A DNA stretch of 64,000 nucleotides from Turritopsis dohrnii (Eukaryota > Cnidaria > Hydrozoa > Anthoathecata > Oceaniidae): the NCBI GenBank assembly GCA_027922465.2, contig BQMF02000030.1:1116001-1180000 (forward strand), read 5' to 3'. A model generated the notes under the pieces. It was given only the letters and a program-made list of their open reading frames with translations, was not told the origin of the DNA and searched no databases. Made by a program: the position numbers and the translations under genes. Shown piece by piece: positions 1 through 11,340 of the stretch. How positions within the stretch are numbered: the stretch's first letter is position 1; every line of letters begins with the position of its first letter.

Positions 1-71
1 TATATTCATATACACAATGATGTGGTGAACAGCAGTCAAGTCACATTGTTTTGAGATCCTATTCTTTGTAC

Positions 72-470
72 CTTTTGTTGAACTAAAAAAACCTGCAAAT
101 TAAATGCTTTTATAGTTGCAGCAATTTTAGCTACATCTTCGCTTAAAGTGACTTTGATATCTCCTCTATTTACTCTGACTAACTCAAATACATATATACA
201 ATGAAAAAAATTTGCAAATAACATCAAAATTGTCAAACTTTGCAAAAAGCAGACACCTCGAATAGTGGGAAAAATTTCTTTAGCTACATCAACGACACAG
301 ACTGTTTATTAGATTCATCTTTGTTTTTATTCTGAACTGTGAAATGGCTTATATACTTAAAATAATTTTGTTTTTGTTTACAAAAAAGAATAATTGAATA
401 AAACTTACAGATTTCTGGAAACATTTCTACAACATACATCTTTATCATTAACTTGATTTCATCAAAACAT
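72..470 (-). CDS. Possible 3' exons of an unidentified gene running off the left edge
   Basis: Two exon-like segments lie on the minus strand. The upstream one (about 395-466) reads TCFDEIKLMIKMYVVEMFPE and ends at a good GTAAGT donor. The next (about 72-175) reads RVNRGDIKVTLSEDV then AKIAATIKAFNLQ, with an AG before it and a GTACAA donor after it. Phases can be joined (phase 1 into TC) if the acceptor GTTAG is used. I do not recognise the protein. Both segments are short and could be chance open frames, so this is a tentative partial gene whose remaining exons lie outside the window. Confidence 0.3.
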
Positions 471-481
471 GTCTTCAACAA

Positions 482-1130
482 ACAGAAATTAGATTTTAAA
501 GTACCGTTTAGTCTATGAGAAATTATTATACTAAAATTCTATAAGTAAATTAACTGTAAAATATATTTGTTCGTATCAGGATCTGCTGCCTCAGCCACCT
601 CAGCAGAGAATTCGTAATAAATGATTTCCCTTTTCAACACGATTTAAACATGATTTAAACTGCACTTTATGTGTGTTTTCTTTACGTCATTGTTAATGAA
701 GTATAGTTAATTACGTCACTATAATTTTGAAATAAAGCTATATTTACCCTAGTGGAATTTTTACAAATTTCTTTCACGTGATCTGCCGGATGTTTGGATT
801 TCGAAAGAATCCAGTTTATAAAAGATATTTTATGAGGCTTTTCCTTGGAAAGTCTCAAATAAAACTAGCTTCTGACTTCAATCTTCATTATCTCCAAGCC
901 CGAAAATGTTCTTTTATTAATTTAATATAATACATATAATTATAATATGTCAATGTCAATTTTAAAATAGTCCTATGCCGTTTTAATCGCATGGTTTGTT
1001 TAGATTTAATTGACATTTTCGGGAAATTAACCTGAAATTTCCCGCCAATCAAAATTTCCCTCCTGCAAATCTGTAATTTCCCTGCGAGCGAAAATGTCAA
1101 TCAAATTTCAACCAATCGTGATTACCTAGT
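482..1130. other. Intergenic, no gene seen
   Basis: AT-rich DNA with short open frames only. None has a convincing splice context or recognisable motif. Confidence 0.5.
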
Positions 1131-2096
1131 AATAGCCGCCAAGGCGGCGTCGCTCGCCGCCCAGGTTCAGCCTGCGTTGTGTCACCTCCCAAAGAGTTCA
1201 CGAAATATGGAATTAAGGAATTGACAATACAAAGTGTCACCATCTTGTAGAGCTCGAAATTCTGAGCAAGAAAATGTATGGGATCATATGTCTATGACGC
1301 ACCGTTACGGAGATATCGTCGATCAAAGATTTTGATGACGTCACACACCCGTCGCAAAAAACATTTGGCCTAAATTTTTTCGTCACCCCATAACCTGTAT
1401 CGCGGACCCCAAAAAACGTCAGTTATCCCTATTGGTTATCGAGATAATTTTCCCTAAACGTCGCATTCGATTAGGGTCTCAATACAATGGTTTCACACTG
1501 ACGTCGCGTTCAAGAAGAGAAATAATTTATGTGTGATCTTACATTGATGACTCTCTTTCGCAGTTCACATCTACCATTTTGCGTAACAGACAAACGGACA
1601 AACAGAGAATCGGCTATTAATATATAGACTAGCCGCCAAGGCGGCGTCGCTCGCTGCCCATATGTTCAGCCTGCGTTGACTTCACGAAAAATAGAATTAA
1701 GGAATTAGCAACTAAAAGTGTGCCCATGTTGTAGAGCTCGAAAAAATGATCAAAAAAATGTATGGGATCGTTCCCCTACGATCAACCGTTACAGAGATAT
1801 CATCGTTCAAAGATTTTGATGACGTCACAAGCCCATCCCTCCGAAAAAATTCGGCCCAAATTTTTCGTCACCCCATCGCCTGTATCGCGGACCCCAAAAA
1901 ACGTCAGTCATCCCTATTGGTTATCGAGATAATTTTCTCTAACCGTCGCATTCGATTAGGGTCTCAATACAATGGTTTCACACTGACGTCGCACAAGATA
2001 AAATCAAATAATTACTCTCACAATTCAATCTACCATTTTGCGTGACAGACAAACAGACAGACAGACAGATAGAGAATCGGCTATTAATATATAGAT
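1126..2096. mobile_element. Two head-to-tail copies of a ~480 bp repeat, Helentron/HINE-like
   Basis: Copy 1 (about 1126-1628) and copy 2 (about 1629-2096) start with the same hairpin GCCGCCAAGGCGGC, share a body (TCAAAGATTTTGATGACGTC; CGCATTCGATTAGGGTCTCA) and end with a GACA-rich run and CGGCTATTAATATATAGA. The start TAATAGCCG is the inverse of the end CGGCTATTA, so each unit has short inverted ends. On the minus strand the hairpin is followed closely by CTAG, as at Helitron-type 3' ends. Head-to-tail tandems, a microsatellite and subterminal inverted repeats are typical of Helentron-associated elements; the class is inference. Other copies lie at 10970-11340 (inverted), 17462-17612 and 9467-9530. 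The short ORF at 1746-2045 is part of the repeat and not a host gene. Confidence 0.7.
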
Positions 2097-2219
2097 AACA
2101 TGGTTATTAGTGACATTTAAGTAAAAATATTTGAAATCTACCCGATGCTGTTATGGTATATAGACATATTTTATACACAAGACTCTATAATCCGACTCCC
2201 TATATGTAGGGTCACACGA

Positions 2220-2712
2220 TTAATTGACTAAACCATCAGTATACATGCATACATGGCGATCTTGTATGTTGACCCAATGTAGCAAGACTTCTTGAAGCTT
2301 GTTCAGGTTATTGCTTCCTATCGCAAGCAGATCGTTTAAGCTATAACCTGATGATGTTGGAAATGACGCATTGAAAACAATGCCGCATGGCGTACTCAGT
2401 GATTTTGACTTCAGGCCATGGCATGAAATTTTTGATTGGATTTTCTTGAAGTGCTTGTTGACCATGCGTTGGCAAGTTGCTGACATAATCCATAAGTCCC
2501 ATGATCTGCAGCTTGGCTTCTGACTTCAAGATGTCATCTTTGTCCTTTGGGTTGTGTCCAAGCTTCCTCAATTGTTGGTTGTGAATCTTCGTCGCAATTG
2601 ATTTGTTCGGAACAAGCTTGACTTCGGGTTTCTTGATGAAGGGTAACATAGCTGTGATGGTCTTCTTATCTTTATCGATTGTTAAAGATGAGTTGATGAT
2701 TTTTTGTTCCAT
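2220..2712 (-). pseudogene. Reverse transcriptase N-terminal fragment of the BEL/Pao-like element
   Basis: Two overlapping frames (2712-2341 and 2486-2220) carry successive parts of one domain: first LVPNKSIATKIHNQQLRKLG, then, after a frame change near 2400-2440, STPCGIVFNAS and GYSLNDLLAIG. This order matches the fingers region of BEL/Pao-type polymerases. The catalytic aspartates lie beyond the truncation and are absent, so the fragment cannot be functional. Confidence 0.65.
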
Positions 2713-3358
2713 CTCCTCTCTCTGAAGCTCATTGCTTCCTGACGATCCTATCTCTTGCAGTCCTTACAACTTCGACACTTGACACAGCGATACGTTATCT
2801 CTGAACCAATTGATTCTGCTGTGTCGAAATGCTTTTCAGGATGTGACGGATGGACGGTTATTGTATTGATATGTCAGGATCAAACTTGATGCCAGAGTTT
2901 TACACTTGAAGTTGACTGGTGAAGAATGCTGATACCTTGAATTCGGAGAAGAAACATTGATGAACACTGGTGAAGATATGATGCGGACCACCAATGACGC
3001 CCGCGACAACCATTGACGTTCTTGAATTGTGACTCGTATATTACTAAACCAGAATGGAGTTGATATATCATCTTAGGGTGGTATCGCAGGTAACGCATGC
3101 CAATCATGAGGTGCACCGTTCGCCTCGTACAACAGATGAAGGAATCGCGAGCATATTTGAATCTGGGCCAGATGATTGATACGACTTGCAGATGTCTTAA
3201 AACGGTTCATCAAGTGTGTAGTGTGGGAAGACAACAGTAATGTCCTCCATGCAGGTACCAGACATTTACGCCATCTGACCATTGAACATTGGTATCTTGA
3301 CATTGTATGTGCCGTAGGTTGAATGAGTTGTTATGTTGCCTACGCCACTGATTTCAAT

Positions 3359-4108
3359 TTAGTGGGATGACTCTTGAATGGCCAATGATCCCAGGGATTT
3401 CACGGCAAAATGCTTTACAATACAATCGAAGCATCCATTGTCGAAGAAGATGGTGTATTGTTGGTTGTTGACCAAAATAGATTGGAACAGAAATATGCCG
3501 TGTGGAATCATTAGAATTGATTGATGGATTTGATTTAAAGCAACCATTAACGAATGACAGGCTAATTTCATGTGCAAATGTTGGCAGCTTTGCACTTTTG
3601 ACACATCGATCCTTGTATTTTTGCAGAAGGTCCTTGTTAGATTGGATATCCTTATGTTCTTCACAAACGAGAACGTGTTTTCTCGAACGTGTTGAGTGTC
3701 GCTGTCGTGAGACTTGTGTTGACAGACAAAATCGTATTGACAACACCCATCTTTGCCAGTTGATACATCTGCCCTTGGGTAGATGCATTGATAACAATAA
3801 CCTTTTTGCTTGAGTAGAGATAAACGTTTTGCAGTATTCAATTCAGCAAATTGCTTGCAGGTATGGTATTGAATGAGTCGAGTTCCTGCTGGTCCAGATG
3901 TTGATACATGGTCAGGATCCATCAGGTGATTGACAGATACTGCAAACTGTAGGTGATGAACCACGTGGATTAGCATTTTATCCTCCCCGTCTCGTTTTGG
4001 GAGTTTCTTGTTTGCTGGGTCGTTGCGTCTTTGCTTCATCGTCCGATGATCCCAGGATGACCACCATCTGTTGTTGTAGCTTGAGCTCCTTTTCAAGGAA
4101 CTCAACAA
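3359..4108 (-). pseudogene. Gag C-terminus and protease-like fragment of the BEL/Pao-like element
   Basis: The frame begins with basic, Ser-rich residues, then has DPDHVSTSGPAGTRLIQYHT, a Cys/His cluster (GYCYQCIYP, then CCQYDFVCQHKSHD), and ends with NNQQYTIFFDNGCFDCIVKH, resembling a retroelement aspartic protease with D-N-G in the active-site loop. An overlapping frame (3797-3354) holds the piece KHVLVCEEHKD that should lie between the Cys/His cluster and the protease, so at least two frameshifts are present. Upstream gag-like pieces lie at 4158-4364 and 4881-5123. Confidence 0.6.
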
Positions 4109-5457
4109 GTTTGCTCCATGTCTGGTTTGGAGAGATATTTGGATCTAATGTCGACAATCACTTGGACAAGCGTGAGTGGTCAAGCAATGAATAGATATTT
4201 TGAATACCACCACCATAATACAGATATTCTTCGATGTTGTGCGTCTCTGCAAGATAAATTAGCTCTTTGACCAAATTGATGATCTTGCTGATAGCGAACG
4301 CAATGTTGTCTGCACCTTTGATTTTCGAGATGTTGTCAATGTCGTTGATAAGATTTAACTCCATAGCTAGGAGGTGTTTTACATCTCCATAAGCAAATTG
4401 TAGTCGCTGTCAGGTGCTTTTAATAAACTCTTGACCATGTTCAGTGCAGGGTCGCTAAGATAATTGTTCTTAAGTAAATCAGGCAACAAATGACGAAGTG
4501 TTATCCGTTCATGCAGCTTCACAAAGTTTGACTTGAATGTATAGAAGTCGATTGGAGATTCTGATGAGCCGGAGAATTTCTCAAGATGAGTATTTAACTT
4601 TGATTCAGTAAAGGTCTTGAGCTTGTTTATGTCGCGATCATTGACAAGTTCAAGAAGCTCAGATGTGTATTTCGACTTGAGCTTGAGTAATTATTCATAT
4701 TGGTCACCAAGAGCCTCCACTTCTTTCTGGATTCGAAAAGAATGTTTGTAGTATAAGTTCATACCTCTCAGCTGCTTTGTCAAGTTGATCAGCTTTCGAA
4801 GGAGTAGTTTAGAATCAGTTACATCAAGTCGATACTAAAGTCATTTGAAAGTTCAGCCAATAACCGACGTTACTGGCTTATCATGAAGGGTCTTGAGCGT
4901 TCTTTACGACAGATTTCCTCACTGATCTGCTTGACTTAATTGAGGTTGAGTTTCTGTTTACAATCATTTGAGTCTTTGATGTAATCCTTGATGATGCCAA
5001 AGTATATGCGATCTGCCTCAAAAGACCATCATCTTTGTCTTGCCTTTTCAGGATTCCATCGAAACGGTAGAGTGAATTTCGAAGCTCCTGAAGTCGCTTT
5101 AGAATGCGAAGATTGTCATCCATTCGTTCAGTTAGGATTGGATTCTAATCAATCAAATCAAGGACTTCATGCATGATGACGCCTGCTTCAATCTCTGCAT
5201 CACAGTTCGTCGCGATGTTGTCATCCAGTAACAATTGATCAAATTGTTTCGAAGATATTAAGTTCTTGTTGAAGTGACAACGAGGAAGTAGTGCCGGAAG
5301 TAATGTTGTTCACTATCAAGTTCTTGAGTTGACCAGTTGAATGGAGTTGACGATGATCAACTCGTTTGATGTCTCGTCTTGATCGGTCAGTTGACATGTG
5401 AATCGTGAGTTGAATTTAGCTCGAAAGGTACATCTGTTCGAATGCTCTCTGTTTGAA

Positions 5458-5541
5458 TGTAGGGTCACACCATTAATTCTGCTTGAATGTAGGGTCACAC
5501 CATTAATTCTGTTTGAATGTAGGGTCACACCATTAATTGAC
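5458..5541. repeat. Three 30-bp tandem copies of the LTR start
   Basis: GAATGTAGGGTCACACCATT recurs at 5455, 5485 and 5515. The last copy continues into the presumed LTR body (ATTAATTGACAAAG), as the copy at 2205 does (ATTAATTGACTAAA). Confidence 0.9.
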
Positions 5542-5780
5542 AAAGTTTGTAACTGACGAGTTGAAATTCTTCTTAAGCTAGTGTTCAAACTGTACAAAAA
5601 ATATAAGAATACAAGAAAAAACTATGACAAGGTAAGCATAAAAACAAAGAGGGACAAAAAGCACAAAAACCTACCAGGTAGCCAATAAAAAAGTGCTGAG
5701 GGATGTGATGAGTTGATGTTATTATTGCTTGAGACTTGAAGTGAGTATGGTCATGTTGACCTGACACAAGCAACAACAAC

Positions 5781-6460
5781 TAAATAAAAATGGTAGCTAA
5801 GTAGCCAGTATATTAAATAAATATTTTGAGTTATTAAATTTTGAACTTTTTTTTTTAATTCTACAAACTTCACACTACAACTGTATCTTAATTTAATTCC
5901 AATACACACGATGCGTTTAAGAAACTCTCATAAGTCACAGGGACCACGCAACGATTTCAAAAGTGCAGGGGCCTAAAAAGAGACGAACTTAGGTTTACTA
6001 AAGGCGGCCACCATGGTTGGTAGCAAGAATAAATTTTTGAATTTCTTTTCCTTAGATTAGTGGGAAACGATACGTAGGAATTTGATTGCTCTTATAAAAC
6101 AGTCAATTACAAATGGCTAGTGCAACATCTTTGGAACTTTCATGCAATGCAGGGCAACTTTGCTATTCAATGCAATATTACTGGATGTGTAATTAAAATT
6201 AAAATCAAAAGAGCTGTGCAAAAACATATAAACATGAAGACTTAGTTCAGAGAATGATACACTCTCGAAGTGACTTTTAGATATCAATGCAAGTGACAAT
6301 AATGTCAATGAGTTTTGCCCAAATTATGACTCATTTTGCTTATATTAACGGTCTCTTACTGCGCATGCGCAAACTCCAGTCTTATTACATAGCCAGCTGA
6401 TAGCATTAGAAAAGTCGCTTGGCGATGTTATTTGATGTGTTTTGCCTAATTATGGCACAT
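5781..6460. other. Intergenic; one palindromic NRF1-like site
   Basis: No gene is visible. TGCGCATGCGCA near 6359 is a perfect palindrome matching the NRF1 consensus core; no promoter or exon was recognised beside it. Confidence 0.4.
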
Positions 6461-6467
6461 TATTGAT

Positions 6468-6556
6468 TACATTTGTCGTTGAAACTTTACTACATTTGTC
6501 GGAGTTACTTACATTTGTCGAAGTTAATACATTTGTCGGATTTAATACATTTGGTG
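6468..6556. repeat. Short minisatellite of ACATTTGTCGRAGTTA
   Basis: TACATTTGTCG recurs five times with 16-25 bp spacing, ending in a diverged copy (TACATTTGGTGG). Confidence 0.8.
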
Positions 6557-6719
6557 GCGTAACAATTGTCACTATCATAAGCTAATCTGGCGTTTATCCA
6601 GGTTTGCAACATCAGCAGAAAAGGAATCTTTAAAATAATCTTGGAGGTGAGGGTGGGGAAAAAGACTCGATGAGTATCCAGGGTTAAGCCTGTTTTCAAA
6701 TTACTTATTACTGAACAGA

Positions 6720-7571
6720 GTTTCAGGATTTTGAAAGAAAGAGAAGAATTATGTTTCTCGGGAATAAAAGTGACGACATAATTGATTTTTGTGTTAATGA
6801 GTTATGTTTAAAACCTGTTTCCAGTGTTAAACTTCTAAATTAAATTAACTTTTAAAACTCATGTTGAAAATCTCTGTAAGACCTCTTCACAAAAAACAAA
6901 AGCTCTCCTCCGCTTAAGACCATCCTTGGACTTTGCTTCTGCCAGACGCCTATGTAATGCATATATTTTATCAATCTTTAACTACTACCCATTAATATGG
7001 ATGTTTGGTATGAAATCCAATGATGTAATAATAAACAAGGTCCATAAGAGAGCTCTTAGTGCAGTCTATGGAGATTTTCACTCTCCGTTTCATGAACTAT
7101 TAGCCTTAGATCGTTGTGATACAATTCACAAAAGAAACCTAAAGGCCTTAATGATTGAGGTTTTTAAATCTTTGAATAATCTAAATCCTGAGTTCATGTG
7201 GGCAATTTTTTCACATAAAATCACTAATTATAATTTAACATCAGGTAAAAGTCTCAAACTATGCCCAGTGAGTTCCATTCGATATGGTATCAATTCATTA
7301 TGTTTCAGAGGTAGTCTGCTCTGGAACACTCTTCCTAGTGACATCAAAACTTCAAGCTCTCTCGTCGAATTCCGTAGGAAAATCAAACACTGGAATGGAG
7401 ATACTTGCACCTGCAAAGTCTGTTGTCAATTTTAACTTTTAACACGCGTTCTATTTACTCTATTTACGTCAACACTGTAACTTTAAGTTGGTTTTTATTA
7501 GTTTTTTTAACTATTTTATACTATTGTATATTTTATGTGACCAACTATAAATAAATTAAAAAAAAAAAAAA
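6720..7571 (+). mobile_element. 5'-truncated LINE (CR1/Jockey-type), 3' end
   Basis: The open frame 6926-7435 and in-frame sequence from about 6850 encode the region after a reverse transcriptase palm: KTSSQKTKALLRLRPSL, then SIFNYYPLIWMF, KVHKRALSAVYGD, and the terminal block GSLLWNTLPSDIKTSSS ending in a Cys-rich TCTCKVCCQF. This order is characteristic of the C-terminus of CR1/Jockey-like ORF2. In-frame stops near 6840-6860 (after SSVKLL) break the frame. An A-rich tail follows at 7556-7571. The catalytic part is absent; a dead-on-arrival copy. Confidence 0.75.
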
Positions 7572-7689
7572 AGAAATAAAAAAATTAAAAAAAAAAAAAG
7601 AAAGTTTATAAATCAAAAATGACATCCCTCGACCAGATGAAAGTGATTATAAAAATTACCGAAAATTTGATAGGTAAACGTGATCCTAT

Positions 7690-8136
7690 ACCTTAAAGCC
7701 GAATTAAAGCCTCCCTCCTATCCTCGTATAGAAGCCGCAAAATTTCGTCAAGAAAATTTAATAGAAGCCGCCGCCCCGCCTTCGATTGGAGAAGCCGCAA
7801 TTATTTTCGGATAACATGGAATGGCAATTTTTTTTTAAAACTAATATTTCTATTTCACCGTCTTCAATCAATAAATCAGTTACATCTTTTAAATTTTCTA
7901 CGGCTATACCACCATCAAAGATGATGGGAATTCCTATAAATTCAAGGTTCCCATCTGATGTTCCTACAAGACTCGGGCTTCCTTTATCGGTTGACCTTCT
8001 TTCAAGCAACGGATTCAAGCAAATGATTTCTTTATAATCTCGCGATCAGATAAATAGAAGCCGCCCTCGGAAAGAAACCGCAAAATAAATAGAAGCCGCG
8101 GCCTTTATTCGAGAAAATACGGTATGCAATGACGGG
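7690..8136. mobile_element. MITE-like element with AGAAGCCGC repeats
   Basis: Repeated ATAGAAGCCGC motifs flank a ~300 bp core. The right end reads TTATTCGAGAAAATACGGTA (inverse TACCGTATTTTCTCGAATAA), the left end a decayed TACCTTAAAGCCGAATTAAAG. These termini resemble the family at 29120-29855 and the solo end near 25829 (TACCGTAATTTCTCGAA). Both strands are open over the core (7758-8018 minus, 7786-8037 plus) with no recognised domain. Confidence 0.55.
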
Positions 8137-8472
8137 TAACCTTGTTACATATATATTGTCAGGTGGATTATGAAAGTTGAAAGGCAAATAAAACGCTGCA
8201 TGTTTTACATAAGCGCCTAACATATAGCTCGCATCGCACCTCTCTGGAGAATGTCATCAGTTTGGCATATGAATGTCATTTACGAATTGGTGCCAACTCG
8301 CTTTGAAGCAAAACGATGAATCTTCGAATAAGATTAAATAATGGTTCCGAATCCGCCTTTCGATGGGGCCGTTTAAGAAGAGCAATAATTCTTTGCGTTG
8401 AGGGGCGCTCGAGTGCCGTTTAGTGAAACAGAAATGCGATATTATCCTAAATGAATTTGAAAATTATATAGT

Positions 8473-8615
8473 GCAGTTGACTCTCGTTATCTGGAACTTT
8501 CCACATCTCCAGCAAAAACCTTGATCCCGTCGGCATTTACAGCCCGCTTTGAAGCTTGTTATCTCGAACGTTTTATCCGGTCCATTCTCAAGTTCGGGAG
8601 CGGGACTCGACTATA
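8473..8615. mobile_element. pogo/Tigger-like MITE
   Basis: Ends GCAGTTGACTCTCGTTATCT and, inverted, TAGTCGAGTCCCGCTCCCGA. The body shares CATTTACAGCCCGCTTTGAA with the copy at 24303-24450. CAGT-type ends with a TA-rich flank suggest the pogo/Tigger group. Confidence 0.6.
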
Positions 8616-8704
8616 GCTCCTTTTATAGTTATTCAAAATTGTGTGAAATTCGGAACGCGTATATTAGAAAAAATTCACTTTATCATCACGCAACATCTTA
8701 TATA

Positions 8705-9464
8705 AGCCTGGCACCCACTAGAAAGCGTTAAGAAGTGTTAAGCTTAACGCTAGCGCCACTTGACACCAGGCGCTAGCGCTAGCGTTATTGAAAAATCATT
8801 ATTTAAATGGGTACCATTAACACTTGTGACTTAACGCCTTAACGCTGGTAACTAAAAACAAACAAAAATCAAGCATCAGTCTTATTCAAAATGGCTGCTG
8901 TGAACAAGCACTATCTCCTGCTAATGGCGATGATAATGTTAGTTTTAGATGATAATGTTTAGTTTAGATGATAATGTAGTTTTTTGTATATCTTTTCTGT
9001 GGTATTCTTTACATTGCTTGTCATACAAGGCTGGAAATTTTCTAACTTCTTCAGCTATTGCAATATCGTCCATCTTTGTTAATCTCAACGACTCAGCATT
9101 ACATTTTACTTACAAAAAGATTTTTCCGTGTATGTCAATATACAAAATAGAATATTCCAACGTTCGAAAGCTATTAAAACGTTCGAAATATGCTTAACAC
9201 AGCTTAACACAGGCGTCTAGAATGAAATCGTTTTCATTCTAGACGCCTCGTGTGTTAAGGCCTAACGCAAGGCGTTAACGACCTAAAAATCTTCATTCTA
9301 GACGCCATGACGTTAAGGTGCGTTAAGGCTTAACGCCTTGGCGCTAAGCTTAACGTAATTTGGTACCCACTGCAAACGTGTTTAGCTTAACACCAAGGCG
9401 TCTAAGCTGCGTTAGGCTTAACACGGTGGTGTTAAGCTTAACACCGCCTAATGGGTACCAGGCT
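8705..9464. mobile_element. Non-autonomous inverted-repeat element with GTTAAG repeats
   Basis: The left end AGCCTGGCACCCACTAG matches the inverted right end AGCCTGGTACCCATTAG. Inside, GTTAAG/CTTAAC motifs recur many times, and a near-perfect palindrome lies at 9203-9259 (GGCGTCTAGAATGAAA against TTTCATTCTAGACGCC). No coding potential fits a transposase. Confidence 0.7.
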
Positions 9465-9659
9465 ATAGAGTTCGAAAAACTGGGGGTCGTATGTCTGCGG
9501 GCTTATTAACTGAGATAACCGATCAAAGATATTTTCTTCCGAAGAAAAACAAATTTGAATTTTGGCTTCTTTTTTATATTTTTGTGAAGTAAGAGTTTTC
9601 ATGGATATTAATCTCTCTTTGAATCGCTTTTTGATACAGGTAAAGAGTTATATGTGGTA

Positions 9660-9690
9660 GAAAATGTGGTAGGGTTAGGGTTAGGGTCAT
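9660..9690. repeat. Short interstitial telomere-like GGTTAG run
   Basis: GTAGGGTTAGGGTTAGGGTC contains nearly three TTAGGG units. It is too short to mean a telomere. Confidence 0.6.
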
Positions 9691-9966
9691 TATATTCTAC
9701 TACATATTTCATATTTTCCAAAAATGACCTTTAGCTTCAAGATCACTATCTATCACTACGGGATATGGAATGCCATAGCTGCCATAAGTGATCTTCTGAT
9801 GTTCTGCGCAGTAGAAATTTCGTTCTGCGCAGTAGTGATTTGATTTGGCGCTGTAATAAAAACGTATTGCGAAGTAGTTTTTCAGTATTGCAAGGTGGAT
9901 CCACTTGAAAGCGCAGTAATTTCCTTGACTTGCGCAGTAAATAACTCATATTGCGCACTACTTAAA

Positions 9967-10225
9967 TCGTTACGTGGTGGTAGATAAATCGTTAGGTGTG
10001 GTAGTTAAATCGTTACGTAGTAGATAAATCGTTAGGTGGTAGATAAATCGTTACGTGGTAGATAAATCGTTACGTGGTAGATAAATTGTTACGTGGTAGA
10101 TAAATCGTTACGTGGTAGATAAATTGCTACGTGGTAGATAAGTTGTTACGTGGTAGTTAAATCGTTACGTAGTAGATAAATCGTTATGTGGTAGATAAAT
10201 CGTTATGTGGTAGATAAATCGTTAC
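9967..10225. repeat. 19-bp tandem array, left arm
   Basis: About thirteen copies of GTAGATAAATCGTTACGTG with small variants, mainly T for C and loss of a base. Confidence 0.9.
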
Positions 10226-10721
10226 GTCCCTCCTCCACTTATGTTTTCTCAACACTCTCCAGTGTGACATTTGTGCAGCAAATAATTTTTCTCTTAGAAG
10301 TATACTACGTGCTTTTTTAGACTGATAATAGATTTTAGAAGCAATGTTTGTAATGACGTAATTTACACAAAGGTTTATTCAATATCAAAATGGAATAAAC
10401 ACAAATTCTGACGTATGAAATAATTGAATCTACCTTTAAATAGAGAACAAAAGAAACATGTGGAAAACTATTAAATCAACCTGCTGCTATGGATGGGTGT
10501 TGCTAATCTACGACCAGTCACAAGAAAACAAATAAAGTAACAATAAAAATAAGGAATCAAAATTTAAAGAATTCGTTTGGAATTTTTGTTGAAACTAACT
10601 TTTGTGGAATTTCTACGATGGCTCTGAAGGGTCATATATTATCTGTCTATTTTCGGCAAAAAAAACAAACAAATTTTCTGAAAAAAAATTTATTTTGTAA
10701 AAAATAATTAACAAATTCTGA

Positions 10722-10819
10722 GTGATCTGTAAGTAGAATATAATGACCCCTTAGAATATTCGTGTAAACCACGGGGGGTGAAAATATTCTAAGGGGTCAT
10801 TATTTTCTACCACAGATCA
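10722..10819. repeat. Hairpin MITE inside the foldback element
   Basis: Arms TATAATGACCCCTTAGAATA and TATTCTAAGGGGTCATTATT are inverted around a 20-base loop, and the pairing extends outward through TGATCTGT. A related TAGGGTCATTATATTCTACT lies near 9685. Confidence 0.75.
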
Positions 10820-10969
10820 TCGAGAGTGATACAAAAGAACCATTTAGAGAGTGATGTATTTAATCAAATTTTACGGTCAAGTCCTTCTTACTGTTGCGCG
10901 TAAAAAACCGCGTAGAGGCGAGAGACTTTTTTAACGATTAGTATAAAAGCACGTGGTGTGACGTCAATT

Positions 10970-11340
10970 CATTTGATCATATCATGGGGGAACCATTGCA
11001 TTGCAGACCCAATCGAACGTGACGTTTTTATCTCGAGAACCAATAGGGATGGATAACTATCGTTTTTTGGGGTCGGCGATACATGGGATGGGGCGACGAA
11101 AGTTTTGGGCCTAAATGATATGACATCAAAATCTTTGATCGACAATATCTCTGTAACGGTTGATCGTAGCGTTTGCCCCACACGAAACGTAAGACTCTGT
11201 ATCCAGTATGCATTGCAGTAAACGTTAACTTCCGTTCTCAAGCAAAACGAATGCGGACAAAGACACGTCCTCTGGACGTCGGGAACCAAACAGGACGGAA
11301 AGAGAACGCCCATAGGAGGTCCTGTTATATATAGTATATA
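10970..11340 (-). mobile_element. Inverted copy of the HINE-like repeat, nested in the foldback element
   Basis: The inverse strand repeats the body of the copies at 1126-2096 (AACGGTTGATCG, ATCAAAGATTTTGATGTC, CCCATCCCATGTATCGCCGA region), then ends near TATATATAGTATATA. Confidence 0.7.

Larger units (their letters stand above)
2205..5780 (-). mobile_element. Degenerate BEL/Pao-like LTR retrotransposon
   Basis: The minus strand carries, 5' to 3', gag-like pieces (5123-4158), a Cys/His-rich segment followed by an aspartic-protease-like stretch with FDNGC (about 4108-3359), and the start of a reverse transcriptase domain (2712-2220) with STPCGIVFNAS and SGYSLNDLL. The frames are broken repeatedly. 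Both edges carry TGTAGGGTCACAC[C/G]ATTAATTGAC: once at 2205 and three times at a 30-bp period at 5458, 5488 and 5518. This is read as the outer end of the LTR. The catalytic RT core, RNase H and integrase are missing, so a large deletion joins RT to the left LTR remnant. The right LTR probably runs from 5518 to about 5777. Family assignment rests on remembered gag-protease-RT order and motifs. Confidence 0.65.

Noticed and set aside
7758..8037. Overlapping ORFs on both strands
   Set aside because: They sit inside a MITE-like repeat; neither has a recognisable domain.
9660..9690. Telomere or chromosome end
   Set aside because: Fewer than three TTAGGG units, inside a repeat nest with sequence continuing on both sides.
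9967..10225. CRISPR-like regular repeats
   Set aside because: The 19-bp units are directly adjacent without unique spacers and have an inverted partner array; the DNA is eukaryotic.
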